The notes under the pieces were generated by a model that was given only the letters and a program-made list of their open reading frames with translations, did no database searches and had not been told where the DNA came from. Shown here in pieces: positions 33,571 to 45,521 of a DNA stretch of 64,000 bases. Origin of the DNA: Stenogyne calaminthoides (lineage: Eukaryota; Streptophyta; Magnoliopsida; Lamiales; Lamiaceae); the NCBI GenBank assembly GCA_037126765.1, contig JBBCBC010000024.1, positions 15,783,554-15,847,553 of the forward strand. Direction: 5' to 3'. Numbering within the stretch: position 1 is the first letter of the stretch; the number at the start of each line of letters is the position of its first letter. The translations under genes were made by a program, and so were the position numbers.

Positions 33571-35409
33571 TTGTTGGTCCAGATGTAAACCAGTGTCACA
33601 CGTGTATGGGGGGCAATACACATGTGTAGTGATTTTTCAAATTTTAAAACTTTTACTGAAATCAGCGAGTCAGGTTGCCTGATTTTCAATCCTGAGAAGC
33701 ACAAATTGCCCTGAGTCAAAATTCTACAGAGACAATAACACTGAGCGGCGTTCAGGGACTTCAGATTAGCTCACTGATCCTGATTTCTCTCAGAGTTCAA
33801 ATAAGCTTGGAGTAGATACTAATCTTACTGACTACTCAGGAGAGTGTATCAGTTTGACAATTATCTATACTAGCTTATCTAGGGTGCGGAAAGTGTAGGC
33901 CCTAAGTTTATCAGTTTGCCAACTATCTATACTTTGCTGAAAATCTTTCCTTAATGAAACAGTGGTTAAGGCAGTGACCAAGTTAATTCAAGTTAAGTGG
34001 ATTGATTCCAACTGAATATCATAAATGCTTTCAGTGAAATAATCAATAGGTAATAATGCAAAGCAGAAAGCAAAACAACACAGGAAGTTATAGTGGTTCA
34101 GAGGCTTAAGCTCCTACGTCCACTCTCCCTGATCTTCAGAGAAATTCCTTAACTCACTACTTCTACTACCTTAAGCTTTCAGACTGAATTCAGCAGCTTA
34201 CTAACTCAACACCACTCTGAGTTTTCAGGCTGAACTACTGAAGCTTACTAACTCAACACACACAAGTGTTCAGACTGAACAATCAGCTTACTAACTTCTC
34301 CTCTAGAGTCTTCAGACTGAACACAACAAATTACTAACTCTTTACAACTCTCTCACTTCCAACTACTGCGTACACAAACTTCCTAATCAAAGGGTTTGGG
34401 TTTGGTTGGTTTCCACTAAGGGAGATATCATTTTATAATGAGAACATAAGTAAAAAGCTAGGATATCTCAAACTAAGCTTTGGATAAGATCTTGAATCTG
34501 GGCGTAGTAAATGAACTCTCTTCAATGATGAAACACTTGGGAAAATCTATGGGTTTCGAGTGCTTCACATGAATGCTTGAATACGAATGAGCTCTGTGAG
34601 TTGCTTTTTATTTTCCGTGACCTTGAAGTATTCAAGGCCTCTGGTATTTATAGGAAATTCTTAAGAAGTGTTCCTTTGAAAAACTATCCGTTGGAGAGAT
34701 AGCATCTCGGGTTTCTTCTTTGAGTATATGGTGAACGACTTTGGTGAACGGCTTCATTAGGATTTAAGCGAACCCTTGCATGCTTTAGGAAATACCCAGA
34801 CACGCAGCCAATCGCCAATTTCTGTGAAAAAGATAAATATCTCTGTTGACATTCTTTAGAGAAATGTCGCTTTCAGTGTCAGGAAAGTACGCTGTTGTCG
34901 CCTCCTCATTGGTCGACATCTTCTTTTGAACAGAGACAACAAAAATGGCTCTTTTTGTCAACCAATACTTAGTTGATACTTTCCTTAGTGTTCACGAACG
35001 TATAACATTCTCTTTGCATGTACTCAGAATGAACAAACACTATTTAACTTGGAGTGACTTGTTCAAGTTCTATTGATTCAGTACATAAGAGTCTTCAGGA
35101 TCTTCTGATCTACAGGTTCTTCTGATCTTTCAGATTCTTCTGATCTTCAGGTTCTTCAAGTCTTCAGGATATACTGATCCTTCAGTATGGTTTAGGTCTT
35201 CAGTATAGTTTGATCTTCAGGATACTTCTGATCTACAGATAAAACATTGAAACCTAATCTAACCTGAACTATGTCTGCTAACTATACATGGTGCAGATCA
35301 TCCTGATAATTTGAAACTTGATCCTATACTATAAAGATTGTCCTGAAACATGTCATACTCAGGGATTTTGGGCTCTAATCAAAATCTTTATTAAATTCAT
35401 CTCCCAACA
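33571..35409 (-). repeat. Element B 5' LTR (1839 bp)
   Basis: Plus strand TGTTGGTCCAGATG to ATCTCCCAACA, matching 7146-8966. TATA-like box 34645-34652, four-unit repeat about 34155-34345, conserved block 34088-34125. Differs from its partner by scattered substitutions and small indels, such as an extra 20-bp GGTGAACG duplication near 34725-34760. Confidence 0.93.
34645..34652 (-). promoter_or_regulatory. TATA-like box of B 5' LTR
   Basis: Minus strand TATAAATA in the same context as 8214-8221; likely promoter of B. Confidence 0.55.
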
Positions 35410-35931
35410 TAGGTTATACCAGCAATGACCTTCTGTACGATATCAAATAGAAGGCAGTATTTTCGTTTTAGCATCGGTTTCTTGAAACCCTTAGTGTGAT
35501 GAGAATTGGCCGGACGGAGAAGGTGCTTAATGATAGTGTTGTCTTCTTCGACACGGTACGAATCGGGCATAAACCCATCAGCTGATGCCGGTAGTCGAAA
35601 AATTCTGTGGAGATCTTCATCGGTAATCTCAAGATGCTCGCCTTGAACCTCCGAATACAACACGCCCTCATGGTCTCTCAAATTGTAAAGGAATTCGATA
35701 GAACCATCAATATTATCGAGTCGAACTCGCTGAACAATAGGTCTTTAGACCATTTTCTCTCAAAAGAGCAAAAATTTCCAGAGACTCGGGATCTGTGGTT
35801 GTTCGAAAGTCGACGCATCGTTCCTCTATCACTTTGTCAGCAAAATCCCGAAATATTAGATCCTCCGGTTCCGGTAGAGCTTGTGACGATGAGTATGCAG
35901 TTTATACAACTTGTTTTGCCTTTGGTGCCAT
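35410..35931 (-). pseudogene. Element D ORF3, N-terminal part
   Basis: ATG at 35931 in the same CAGAAATGGCAC context as A. Reads MAPKAKQVV, then a stop; later TTDPESLEIFALLRENGL matches SDPESLEILECLRACGL of A. The open part 35681-35397 (HEGVLYSEVQGEHLEITDEDLHRIF split over motifs) aligns with the A segment VSNDDLQRIFGL. Element B cuts it at 35409; it resumes at 7140. N-terminal module of the Sirevirus third ORF, function unknown. Confidence 0.75.
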
Positions 35932-36712
35932 TTCTGCAAAAACTTGATATTAGATTGGATGAAATACGAGAAAAAGAGCACACAGTCTTAATCATACAAA
36001 CTGAAATATAAACCCTAAAACAATTACCAGATTCAAAAATCAGATGATTTGAAACAAACTAGTATTAGTTTTTGAATAAGTACGAAAAATGTTTGCAGAG
36101 GGTTTTTATATAGAGAGTTGCAAAGTGAATTGTGAAAGTGAAGAAGTGTTAGGAAGTTTTGAGGTTTTCAATCGAGAGGGAAAACATAATCATTTTCGAA
36201 TACGGAAATCAAAACGACGTCTACGTTTGATCAACGGTGGAAATGAGGCAGTTTTTAAAAGTTAAGATCGTGCGGTCAAGGAAAACATAGACCACAGCTT
36301 TTGGATTGAAAATTGCGTAACTAATGTATTTAATACATGGGCCTCGCATCCGCATTTAATGTAAAGTCAGTACGACGTCATTTATATTTTAATATATGCA
36401 AGCAATACATAAATGAAAAACAGAAAATAGCAGGGAATCAGGAATACGTATCTGATTGACTGATATTGTAATCAGTCAATTATCACAAGTGTAGATTCCT
36501 ATAACCCTTTTCTAATTTCTTATGTGTCGATCTTAATTTACCCTCTAATCCTTAGTTATTTCCCAACAATCCTTTCATTAGATCAGTTTCCTACTGATCT
36601 TACTTATCAGATGAAGTTCCCCCTTCAACAGTTACTCTCTTTCCTGATCAGTTTTCCTACTGGTCTTTCCTGATCAGATGAAGTTCCCCTTTCATCTGGT
36701 CTTCTTACTTGG
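35932..36712. other. D spacer between RNase H and ORF3
   Basis: About 780 bases with short direct repeats (CTGATCAG, GATGAAGTTCCCC), an AT-rich stretch, and no supported gene. It contains TTTCCCAACAAT near 36560, matching the A spacer near 23450. Confidence 0.6.
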
Positions 36713-37384
36713 TCAGTTTCTTAACCAACTGGTGTTGGAGATTATACCACCAAAGTAATCTGGTGCTTCATCTCCTAAGTCCAGTAGTCCTAGCTCATTG
36801 CATAATTCTCTGAATCTGACCTCAGCTAATGGCTTGGTTAATATGTCAGCTCTTTGCTTATCAGTATGGATCTTTTCCAACCTGATGTTTTTCTTTTCTG
36901 CATGGCATCTTATAAAATGATGTCTGATGTCCACATGCTTGCATCTCGTGTGTAGAACTGGGTTCTGAGTGATAGCAATTGCACTATTACTGTCACAGAA
37001 AATAGGCACATTCGTAGCTACAATGTTATAATCCCTCAGCTGCTGAAATAGACAGGGCAGTTGGGAGCAACAGCTTCTTGCGGCCATATATTCTACTTCA
37101 GTAGTAGATGTGGCAATAGATATTTGTTTCTTTGAAAAACAAGAGACCAGTTTGCTTCCCAAAAACTGACAGGTACCTGAGGTTGATTTTCTGTCTATTC
37201 TACAACCTCCATAATCAGAATTAGAGTACCCACAAAGCTCTAGATTATAATCTGCTGGATACCATAAACCGAGGTTTACAGTACCCTTCAGATACTTAAG
37301 AATCCGCTTAGCTGCTTCCAGGTGGCTTTGTTTTGGATTTGCTTAAAATCTGGCACATACACCAACTTCAAAGGTTATATCTGG
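36713..37384 (-). pseudogene. Element D RNase H
   Basis: Blocks in order: GYSNSDYGGC (first catalytic Asp region, altered from SDADYGG), RKSTSGTCQFLGS, TTEVEYMAA (Ala to Val beside the catalytic Glu), FCDSNSAIAI, RCKHVDIRHHFI, ILTKPLAEVRF. A stop separates it from RT at 37385, and another (TAA in QANPKQ) lies near 37345. The frame ends at 36713 with a C-terminal extension after LGLLDLG not seen in B. Confidence 0.8.
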
Positions 37385-38314
37385 TCAGGTAGCAGACAGG
37401 TATAATAGTGATCCAATAAAAGCCCTGTACTCTTTCTGATTAGTTTTCTTACCACCTTCATCTGGGTCCATTTTGAATGAAGTCATCATTGGAATTCTCG
37501 CTTCCTTGCAATTCTGAACTCCATACTTAGCCAACAAATTCCTTGTGTACTTCGCCTGGCAGATGAAGATCCCGATATGAGCTTGTTTAACTTGAAGACC
37601 TAGAAAGTAGCTAATCTGACCCATCATGGACATCTCAAATTTCTCTTGCATCAGTTTACTGAATTTCTCGCATAGCTTCTGATTGGGAGAACGAAAGATT
37701 ATGTCGTCCACGTAGATCTGAACCATCAGAATATCTTCACCCTCTTCAATTTTGAATAAGGTCCTATCAATCAATTCTTTGTTGAAACCATTTTCTGTAA
37801 AGAACTGGGATAGTGTATCATACCATGCTCTAGGAGCATGTTTCAGTCCATAAAGAGCTTTTCTTAAATGGTACAATTGTTTGCTCATTTCAAAGCCAGG
37901 AGGTTGTTCAACATAAACTTTCTCAGCTAGTACCCCGTTTAAGAATGCACTCTTTACATCGATCTGATACACAGTAAATCCCTTATGAGCTGCATAAGCT
38001 AGAAACAGTCGAATGGCTTCTAGGCGAGCGACTGGTGCAAAGGTTTCATCACAATCAATCCCTTCTGATTGTGAATATCCCTTAGCAACAAGTCTTGCCT
38101 TATTTCTAGTTATCACATTGTGCTCATCCTTCTTGTTCTTGAATACCCACTTAGTACCAATCACATCTTGATGAGTTGGTCTGTCTACAAGTTCCCAAAC
38201 TTGTTTTCTTTCAAACTGCTCTAGTTCTTCTTGCATGGCTAGAATCCAACTTGCATCTTGTTGAGCTTCTTCAACAGTGAGTGGTTCCTTCAAAGAGAAA
38301 TAACAACAATACAT
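37385..38314 (-). pseudogene. Element D reverse transcriptase, 309 codons open with intact catalytic Asps
   Basis: The best preserved RT in the window. RVT_2 blocks: ELEQFERKQVWELVDRP (30-46), NKARLVAKGYSQSEG (71-85), ETFAPVARLEAIRLF (90-104), first catalytic Asp119 in IDVKSAFLNG, ALYGLKHAPRAWYDTL (153-168), and YVDD at 201-204. It ends at a stop just after GSLLYLSAT, before RNase H. It would copy RNA into cDNA. It needs fusion to the rest of pol, which is broken on both sides, so I class it as a pseudogene fragment. Confidence 0.88.
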
Positions 38315-39019
38315 TGCACTTTCACCAATCTGATGTCTAGTTTTGACTCTAACAGGTGGGTCTCCGATGATCAGGTCATTTGGATGACTCGTTATCCAGG
38401 TCCTTCTTTCTTGATTATCATCAGTTTGGAGATCATCATCCTCTTATAATAAAGATTCATCACTAGAGATTGGGAGAGGTACTTCAGTAGGATCCACTTG
38501 GCATGGACATATTTCAGCTGATGTTGGACTCATCATGTGCTGAAGTCTGTCCGCCGGAACATCAGGTGTTCCCCCTGAACCAGATGGTTCAGTTGTTACT
38601 GTCTCAGCTGTACCAGCTTCTTCCCTGACAGTTGTACGTACCTTGGGGTCTGACTGACCTGGTGAATCGTCAAGGATAAAGTTAGGAACATATACAGTGA
38701 TGTATTTTGGATCCTTTTCTTAGAGCCTTAACTGATCCATTTTCAGCGATTCTGGTTTGTCAGCTACATCTTGTTCTGAGGCAGATTTCTCTTGATCAGA
38801 TGTTGACTCACCAAAGACCACATGAGGTGTTTCTTCCACAACTAGGGTTCGTTTGTTAAAAACCCTAAATGTTTTGCTGGTTGAGGAATATCCTATGAAT
38901 ATACCCTCATCTGACTTGGCATCGAAGGTTCTCAACTGACTCTTCCCATTATTGTGTATGAAACACTTGCACCCGAACACATGAAAGTAGGAAACACGAG
39001 GTTTTCTGCCCTTCCACAG
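38315..39019 (-). pseudogene. Element D integrase C-terminus and linker to RT
   Basis: 38980-38720 is open and starts MFGCKCFIHNNGKSQ, the conserved end of copia integrase, then VEETPHVVFGES. The remainder to 38315 is Ser/Thr/Pro-rich linker with stops. Confidence 0.7.
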
Positions 39020-39720
39020 TTAATCGGGTGTTTTGAAATGAAACTTAGTCAGAGAACATATGTTTTGCGTGTGACATGCAGTGTTGATTGCTTCTGCCCA
39101 GAAACGGCTTTGTGTTGCATACTCAGCTAACATGGTGCGTGCAGCTTCTTTAAGTGTTCTGTTTCTCCTTTCTGCTATGCCATTTTGTTGTGGTGTTCTG
39201 GCAGCTGATGTCTCATGCTGTATACCAAACTCAGAGCAAAAATCAGATATAAACTGGTTCAAGAATTCTGTACCTTTATCTGATCTAATTTTCATTATGC
39301 TGAGACCCTTCTCATTTTGAATCTTCTTGAGAAGTTCAGTTAGTTGTGTCGTAGTTTCACTCTTCTTATACAAGAATACCACCCAGGTGAACTTGGAGTA
39401 ATCATCCACGACCACCAGAGTGTATTTGCGTCCACTGAAACTAAGAGGTGTAACTGGTCCAAATAGATCCATATGGAGCAGTTACAATACTCTACTGGAT
39501 GGAGGCGAAGGTATCCCTTTGAATGAAGCTTTAACTTGTTTTCCCTTCTGACATGCGGCACATGTCTGATACTTAGAGAATACTTCATTCGGGAGACCTT
39601 CAACCAAGGACATCCTTGCTATCTTGTTAAGAGTCTTGAAGTTCAGATGGCTCATTCTCTTGTGCTAGAGCCAACCGGAACTCTTAGAACTCTTAACAAT
39701 CAAGCATGCATTTCTTGGAC
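39020..39720 (-). pseudogene. Element D integrase, core intact but preceded by a stop
   Basis: Zinc module 39665-39540 (MSHLNFKTLN, CAACQKGKQV-like). A TAA at about 39483 replaces Gln in VLQLLHMD. The open core 39472-39020 has Asp2 (MDLFGPV), Asp65 (KIRSDKGTEF) and Glu101 (IAERRNRTL), giving exactly 35 residues between the last two: a complete DD35E. It ends at a stop in the TPYELW block. Integrase joins cDNA to the chromosome; this copy would lack its zinc module. Confidence 0.85.
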
Positions 39721-40616
39721 AACTGTCCCAATCTGCTGTATAAATCATTAATTTTCTGGAGCCAATTAGCAAGATCTGTTGAGTCACTCGATTTCTGATT
39801 GTGCATTGATCTGGCGAGAACTCAACACTAAATCTGTTGTCGTAGAATTGTGATACAGATAACAGGTTGTGCCTTAAGCCTGAAACGTATGAAACACCTG
39901 TAACCTGTACATCATCATTCACTAAGGTTTAAACTCCTCTGGTAAAACCAAAGTTGTCGTCACCAAAGAGAACTCGTGGGCCTGGTTTTTTTATGTAATT
40001 GCTGAGGAGATGTTGACTTCCAGTCATGTGCCTTGATCATCCACTATCTATGTACCAGATAGTTGCTTGTACACCTCCTTTATTTGCCAGTCCCACTCGA
40101 ACCTGCGAACGAATCAGATTTTAGGTACCCTAGTAGAATTGGGTCCTAAGGGGTTAGAAGTACCTTTCGGGATCCAAACAAATTTGGCACCTTTGTTGAA
40201 AACAGAGGGCTTGATTTGTCTCCCATAAAAATCTACATAATCATACGTCTCTTCATATGAATCTGGTCAGTATGATTATTAGTGTGAGCCTTGGATGAAT
40301 CAGACTTGGGATTTTTCATTAATATTTATCTTCTTTTAATCCAGTGGGGCTCAGGTGCAGCAGCCCTAGGTTTCTGATTGTAAGGGTAGGTACGACTGCT
40401 ACCATTAAAAGATTCATATCTTTTTGGCATAGATGGTCTTAGCAGTTTACTTCAGCTGGGACTGTCCCTCGCGAGATGGTCCAGACTGAGGCATACTCCG
40501 CTGATTTGGCTGAGGTCTCTTCAGAAGAACAAGATTTTTCTTTTGATCCCTCGACTGATGTCTGATCAGTTGGGGTCCATTTTGTTCCTTCGATCCGACA
40601 CTTTCGCCTTGCACGG
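39721..40616 (-). pseudogene. Element D protease and gag-pol linker
   Basis: Linker blocks RPSMPKRYESFNGS, PEPHWIKRR and YVDFYGRQIKPS. Protease Asp-Ser-Gly near 40045 is intact, but the following Cys codon is TGA. Later protease sequence VQVTGVSYVSGLRHNLLSVS is open at 39922-39665. Stops and frameshifts in the linker. Confidence 0.75.
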
Positions 40617-42606
40617 TCATTGATCCTTTTTTATCCTTATCGTCTGATTTGACTTTTTGTGTGTATCTTGATCAGAAACTCGTTTGGTTACACTTTTCTG
40701 ATGTGAACCAGACGGGGCTTTTGAGGATCCAGAAGGGTTCCCATACCCAATTCCCTTCTCATCAGTTGGCGTACGAAAATAGTTTTTCAGATCTTGAACG
40801 GTTTTAGATGATTTCGTGAAAACCTCCATTTTCTTACGCAAACTGTCCTTAGTAGTTTTCAGATTCTCATGCATTCGGAAGAGTTCATCAAACTTAGCCT
40901 GAAGGACTTTGAGTTCTCTAGCTTGTTGTTCATTTAGAGCCAATTGTTCCTTAATCAGCTTTCCCTGATCAGTAGTACTGACTTTCAGAAACTCCAGTTC
41001 TGTAGTCATTTTCTGAACAATTTCAACTAATTTTAGTTTAGCTGCTTTACTTGCCTCAATTTCCTTGACAAGCCGGATATTCTTAGCCCTTAGGTTATCG
41101 TTCTCAGCTTCCAATCGTGTATAAGTATCTATTGCATTAGAGAGATCATCATTGGTCATTGTAGACTGCGGGTTAATCTCTGCGGCCGGATGTACTTTCG
41201 ACCAGGTGTAAGCGAGGAACCAAAAAAGGTTTAGAGATTACCTCAGACTGATCTACTTCTCTAGCCATAAGACAGATGTCGTCATCAGATGAGAAGTTCA
41301 TATCATCGACATCATCAGTTGTAGTACTCAGACAGAAATCTTCAACAGATGAGTAGCCTGAGTCATCTGAAGGTAGATAAGAATCATCGATGCCAGATGT
41401 GTCAGCAACCATTGCTTTTCTGTCTCGGAACCTTTGTTCTCTTCTGTTCCACTTTTCCTCTCTTTCCATGGGAGTCAGGTCGGGGCAATCAGCACTAAAG
41501 TGACCTGGTTTCCTCTTCTATTCCGCTTTTCCTCTCTTTCCTTGTGAGTCAGGTCGGGGCAATCATCACTGAAGTGACCTGGTTTCTGACAGTTGTAGCA
41601 AACCCTTGAGTCTCCAGAACTTCCTCTGTTAGGAGAATCATTTCTTCTGTAAGATCTGTAAGTGACCTCTCTTATCTGATCTCTCTTCTCGCCTTTTCTC
41701 TTTGCGATCCTCTCTACGATCATCTTTCCTTTTATCCATGTGATCTTCTTTTCGTTCATCTCTTCTGTTATCCCTATCACCTGAATAACAATACCTCTCT
41801 TGTGATCTGTCAGAAGATCTTTGATCTCTTCCTCTGCTTTGCCGATAGTCATCGTAAAACTTTCTGTACTTGCCCATTTGAACATTTGTTCATTCAAGTT
41901 TTCTCGTTAGTAGTGCAATAAGTTCGGCCTGGCTGATGATGTTTCCAACTGGTTCAACAATTCGTGAAGCGCTCTTTGGTTGCACGGAATGCAATGATTT
42001 AGTAGAATTTGCGTTGACTTCAGCGAGGACATCATCTGATCCTTGTCCACTCTCAATCAGGTCGAACTCGTGGGCTTTCAAACTGAAGATTAAGTCATTC
42101 GGCTTCATGGTAGCAATATCTTGACAATCCTTAATCACGGTCACCTTGGTATCCCATTTCTTTGTCAACGATCTGAGAATCTTGTAGTTAATATCTTTGT
42201 TTGGCATTACGCGTCCTAGATCACGAAGTCGGTTGACTCCACGAGTGATCCTTCCATCAAATTGATCAATTGTTTCATTTGGTAGCATCTTAAGTTTCTC
42301 AAATATCACCAGCTCGGCTTGCAGTCTGCTGTCCTTAATTTGTTCATTTCATCTGCAGATTTCAGCAAGTGTATCCCAAACTTCCTTAGCAGTCTTCAGG
42401 TACTTCACCTTTTCTCGTGTAGTAGAATCCATAGTTTTCATGATGAGATGTCTGGAAATAGTATCCAGATTTGACAATTTTCTCTCATCTGCATCCATCA
42501 GAGAGGGACTCTTTCTGTTTCTTGCTCCAACTGGTTAAGTAGGATCTCCTGCTTCAGCTGGATTATAATGATAGATGATAATTGGTCCTATCTCAAGGAT
42601 CTCCAT
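40617..42606 (-). pseudogene. Element D gag, broken, with altered start
   Basis: The family N-terminus (MDNT...) is missing. The leader jumps from AAAATCAC to an internal Met codon (42606, MEILEIGPIIIYH), a loss of roughly 120 bp. The UBN2 core is at 42309-41890, with stops at PT-stop-PV and ICR-stop-NEQ. CCHC knuckle near 41595-41555 (CYNCQKPGHFSDDC). A 74-bp tandem duplication (41439-41586) just after it shifts the frame. The C-terminal coiled coil is open at 41159-40617 (180 codons). Confidence 0.82.
41439..41586. repeat. 74-bp tandem duplication in D gag zinc-knuckle region
   Basis: Two near-identical 74-bp copies (41439-41512 and 41513-41586), each containing CAGGTCGGGGCAATCA and AGTGACCTGGTTTC. 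74 is not a multiple of three, so the second copy is out of frame. Other elements have one copy. Confidence 0.88.
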
Positions 42607-42728
42607 GCTTGTGGTGATTTTGTAAAGTATGAGTTTTAAAAATGGTTTTTCAAGATCAGTTCAAGTGACCAAAAAGATTCTTCCTCAAGAAATTATGATA
42701 TTCAAAGCCAGTGGTCGGAAGAACCACT

Positions 42729-42740
42729 GCTCTGATACTA
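42729..42740 (-). other. Element D primer-binding site
   Basis: Minus strand TAGTATCAGAGC, one mismatch to TGGTATCAGAGC, two bases inside the 5' LTR. Confidence 0.85.
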
Positions 42741-42742
42741 CT

Positions 42743-44379
42743 TGTAGGTCCCGAACGGGTTTTCGTGAGGGTAGAAGTCTAGAGAGGAGGGGTGAACAGA
42801 CTTCTAAAATTTTTTGTGGATCTGGTGTGTTTAGCAAGTATGCCTGATCAAAGTGTGGAGTGAATCAGTATGCCTGATTAGAGTGTGGAGTGAATCAGTA
42901 TGGTGCGGAAGATTAGTTAACCCGTGTAAAAACCAGTTTTACTCAATCAGATTTCTGATCAATCTTTTTTAGATCAGATGACTAAAGTGCCAAGCTGATC
43001 ACTTCAGTAGCTTGATGCTAATCTGAACCAGATTCAGAATATGCATGCAGATAACAAATATTGTGCAGTTATGTGTAAAGCAAGATAAAGGCACACAAAT
43101 TTATAGTGGTTCGGACAACTTGTCCTACTTCCAATCTTTCCTATCAGCAGTTGCACCAATTTAACCAATTGGACTTAGTTTAATGTGTTAGTCCAACACA
43201 GTACAACTAACAGATGTTTCACGAGTTCTCACTCAACCAATCCCAGAAATCAGATCTAGAAACCCTAGACTGAAATCTTGCTATAACAAACTTAACCTAT
43301 CTGGAATATGCATGCAAATCTTAAACAAGTAGTGTGCAAAGTGTAAAGCAGGTAAATAAGATAATGCACACCAGATTTTTATAGTGGTTCAGACAACTTG
43401 TCCTACGTTCACTCTTCCCAATCAGCAAGGGCACCAACTAACCAACTAGACTTAGATTAATGTGTTAGTCCAACATAGTATAACAGATGTTTCAAGAGTT
43501 CTCACTCAACCAATCCCAGAGATCAGACCTAGAAACCCTAGACTGAAATCTTGCTATAACAAACTTAACCTATTTGGGTATAAGATTTATAATGTTCCAT
43601 CAAGAATACTATCCTATCTTCTAAGTTGCCTAAGGCTGGAGGATAAGTATTCTATGCTAAGAATGATGGGATGAACACTTAGAAAATATGCTTCGATTTA
43701 GATTCTTTGTGCGGAAATTTGCTTGTGTTTTAGCTTGATGATAATTTTCAAAACTTTACTATGAAGGTTTGATCCCATATATATAGGCACGAAATTGAAC
43801 TAGCCGTTGGAGAGTAATTCGAATTTCGGTCTATTTTTAGGTAGCTAGCAGGCTTGATTTGACGTGCTCAGAAAGACCATGCCGTCTTCGTGCAATTTTC
43901 TCCTTTCTAGCCATTTGGCCTGATACGCCATATCCTGCATAGTTAGATCCGTACATACGTGTCGAACTCTTAGTGTCTAACAAGTACACAGAATAGCCGC
44001 CTTGTAAAGTCAACAGTTTTAACATTCTTCTAGTCTGATGACCATCGTATGCCTTTGATAAGTAGATATGCTTATCACTCTTTTGACTTAGCTATACCTG
44101 ATCAGTATGCAACTGATCAGTAATCTTGAATCTTTTGATAAGGTTGTCTTAGCTTCAACCTATCGACTCTGCTGATATCCTTTCTACAGGTCTTCTGTTA
44201 TTCGCTTCTGATCTGAACCTATACATATTGAGTTCCCTCTCAATATGTGACCTAGTCTAATACATCAACTGTCTAACATGTTCAACTGGTCTCCTATCAT
44301 TATCAGTCGACTAACAGGTTCGACTTGGTCCTATTACAACTGTTTTGGAACTTCAATCAAAACTACAAATTTTTCAACA
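42743..44379 (-). repeat. Element D 5' LTR (1637 bp)
   Basis: Minus strand starts TGTTGAAAAATTTGTAG at 44379 and ends CGGGACCTACA. Related to the A/G LTRs, closest to that of E. It lacks the 68-bp repeat; instead it has a diverged tandem duplication of about 270 bp (43033-43575). It contains two AAACCCTAG motifs and a TATA-like box near 43772-43780. Confidence 0.9.
43033..43575. repeat. About 270-bp tandem duplication inside D LTR
   Basis: Copy 1 (43033-43300) and copy 2 (43301-43575) share GAATATGCATGCA, TATAGTGGTTC, ACTTGTCCTAC, AATGTGTTAGTCCAACA and AGAAACCCTAGACTG. The LTR of E has a single copy (about 44815-45075 inverted), so the duplication arose in the D lineage. It doubles the conserved leader block. 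Confidence 0.85.
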
Positions 44380-45375
44380 AGTATACTTGATACCCAATGA
44401 GAGAAAGACACGTATGTACAGAGCTGACATTGCAGGACGGAGTGCTTCAGAGTCAAACGGCTAGAAAGGACAAGCAAACATGCTTTCGGCCATGCCGCCT
44501 CTGCGCACATCAAATCAAGCCTACAGTCCAACCTAAAATAGGTTGAGATTCAAATTTCTCTCCAACGGCTCTTTGAATTCAAGGTCTATAAATATGGGAT
44601 CATACCTTCATAGTAAGGTTACAAAAATTATCATCAAGCTCAAGCTATCAGCAATTTCCGTACTAAGAACACAAAACTTGAAGAATATTTCTAAGTGTTC
44701 ATCCCATAGGTTCTTAGCAAGAATTCTTATCCTCCAGCCTTAGGCTATTCATATATTAGGATAAAATTCTGGTTGGAACATAAAAAATCTTATACCCAAA
44801 CCAAAGTTAGGTTAAGTTTCTTTAGCAAGATTTCAGACTAGGGTTTCTAGTTCTGATCTATGGGATTGGTTGAGTGAGAACTCTTGAAACATCTGTTGTA
44901 CTGTGTTGGACTAACACATTAATCTAAGTCTAGTTGGTTAGTTGGTGCCCCTGCTGATAGGGAAGAGTGGACGTAGGACAAGTTGTCTGAACCACTATAA
45001 AAATCTGGTGTGCATTATCTTATTTACCTGCTTTACACTTTGCACACTACCTGTTAAAATTTGCATGCATATTCTGAGTCTGGATCAGGTTCGCACCAAG
45101 CAACTGATCTGATCAGTTTGACCCTTTGTCATCTGACTCAAAACAGACAACTTAGAATTCTGATTTAACAAACTGATTTTTCACACGGGTAAAACTTAGC
45201 TTCCGCACATCAGTTAAACTGATAGACACCGAACTGATCTGCTCTCAGGCGATCAGTAAGTTGGAAATCAGTCCAAACTGATTCACAAGCACTCTGATCC
45301 ACAAAAGTTTTCAGAAATCTATTCACCCCTCCCCTTTAGACTTCTGCCCTAACTAAAACCCATTCGGGACCTACA
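44380..45375 (+). repeat. Element E 5' LTR, right part (996 bp)
   Basis: Begins mid-LTR at AGTATACTTGATA, which matches an internal point of the D LTR (TGTGTACTTGTTA). It ends CATTCGGGACCTACA before the primer site. TATA-like box near 44586-44592 (CTATAAATA), one AAACCCTAG motif (44838-44846, inverted), conserved block 44966-45001. Confidence 0.85.
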
Positions 45376-45377
45376 AG

Positions 45378-45389
45378 TGGTATCGGAGC
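45378..45389 (+). other. Element E primer-binding site
   Basis: TGGTATCGGAGC; one mismatch to the initiator-Met tRNA complement. Confidence 0.85.
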
Positions 45390-45521
45390 AGTGGTTCTAT
45401 GGACCACTGGCTTTGAGTATCATTGGTTCTTGAGGAAGAACCATTGTGGTCACTTGAACAAGTCTTGAAAAAAAATACCTATTTTAAGTGCTCATCTGTT
45501 TTACAAAAGCTCACATTCCGC

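Larger units (their letters stand above)
7146..35409 (-). mobile_element. Element B: Sirevirus-like copia retrotransposon, host of element A
   Basis: Both LTRs (7146-8966 and 33571-35409), primer site (33557-33568), polypurine tract (8971-8980) and a perfect 5-bp TSD are present. Without the nested element A (14124-29629 plus one TSD copy) B is about 12.75 kb. On the minus strand the order is gag (largely deleted), protease, integrase, RT, RNase H, ORF3. It interrupts ORF3 of D and is interrupted in RT by A. Sequence and LTRs group it with C. Confidence 0.93.
5041..44379 (-). mobile_element. Element D: Sirevirus-like copia retrotransposon, split by B and cut by G
   Basis: Two visible segments. 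35410-44379 holds the 5' LTR, gag, pol and start of ORF3; 5041-7145 holds the middle of ORF3. Element B with its TSD lies between them. The end of ORF3, the polypurine tract and the 3' LTR lie beyond element G, outside the window. The LTR of D starts in the middle of the LTR of E, which resumes at 44380, so D inserted into E; AGTAT at 44380-44384 is the expected TSD copy. Confidence 0.85.
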
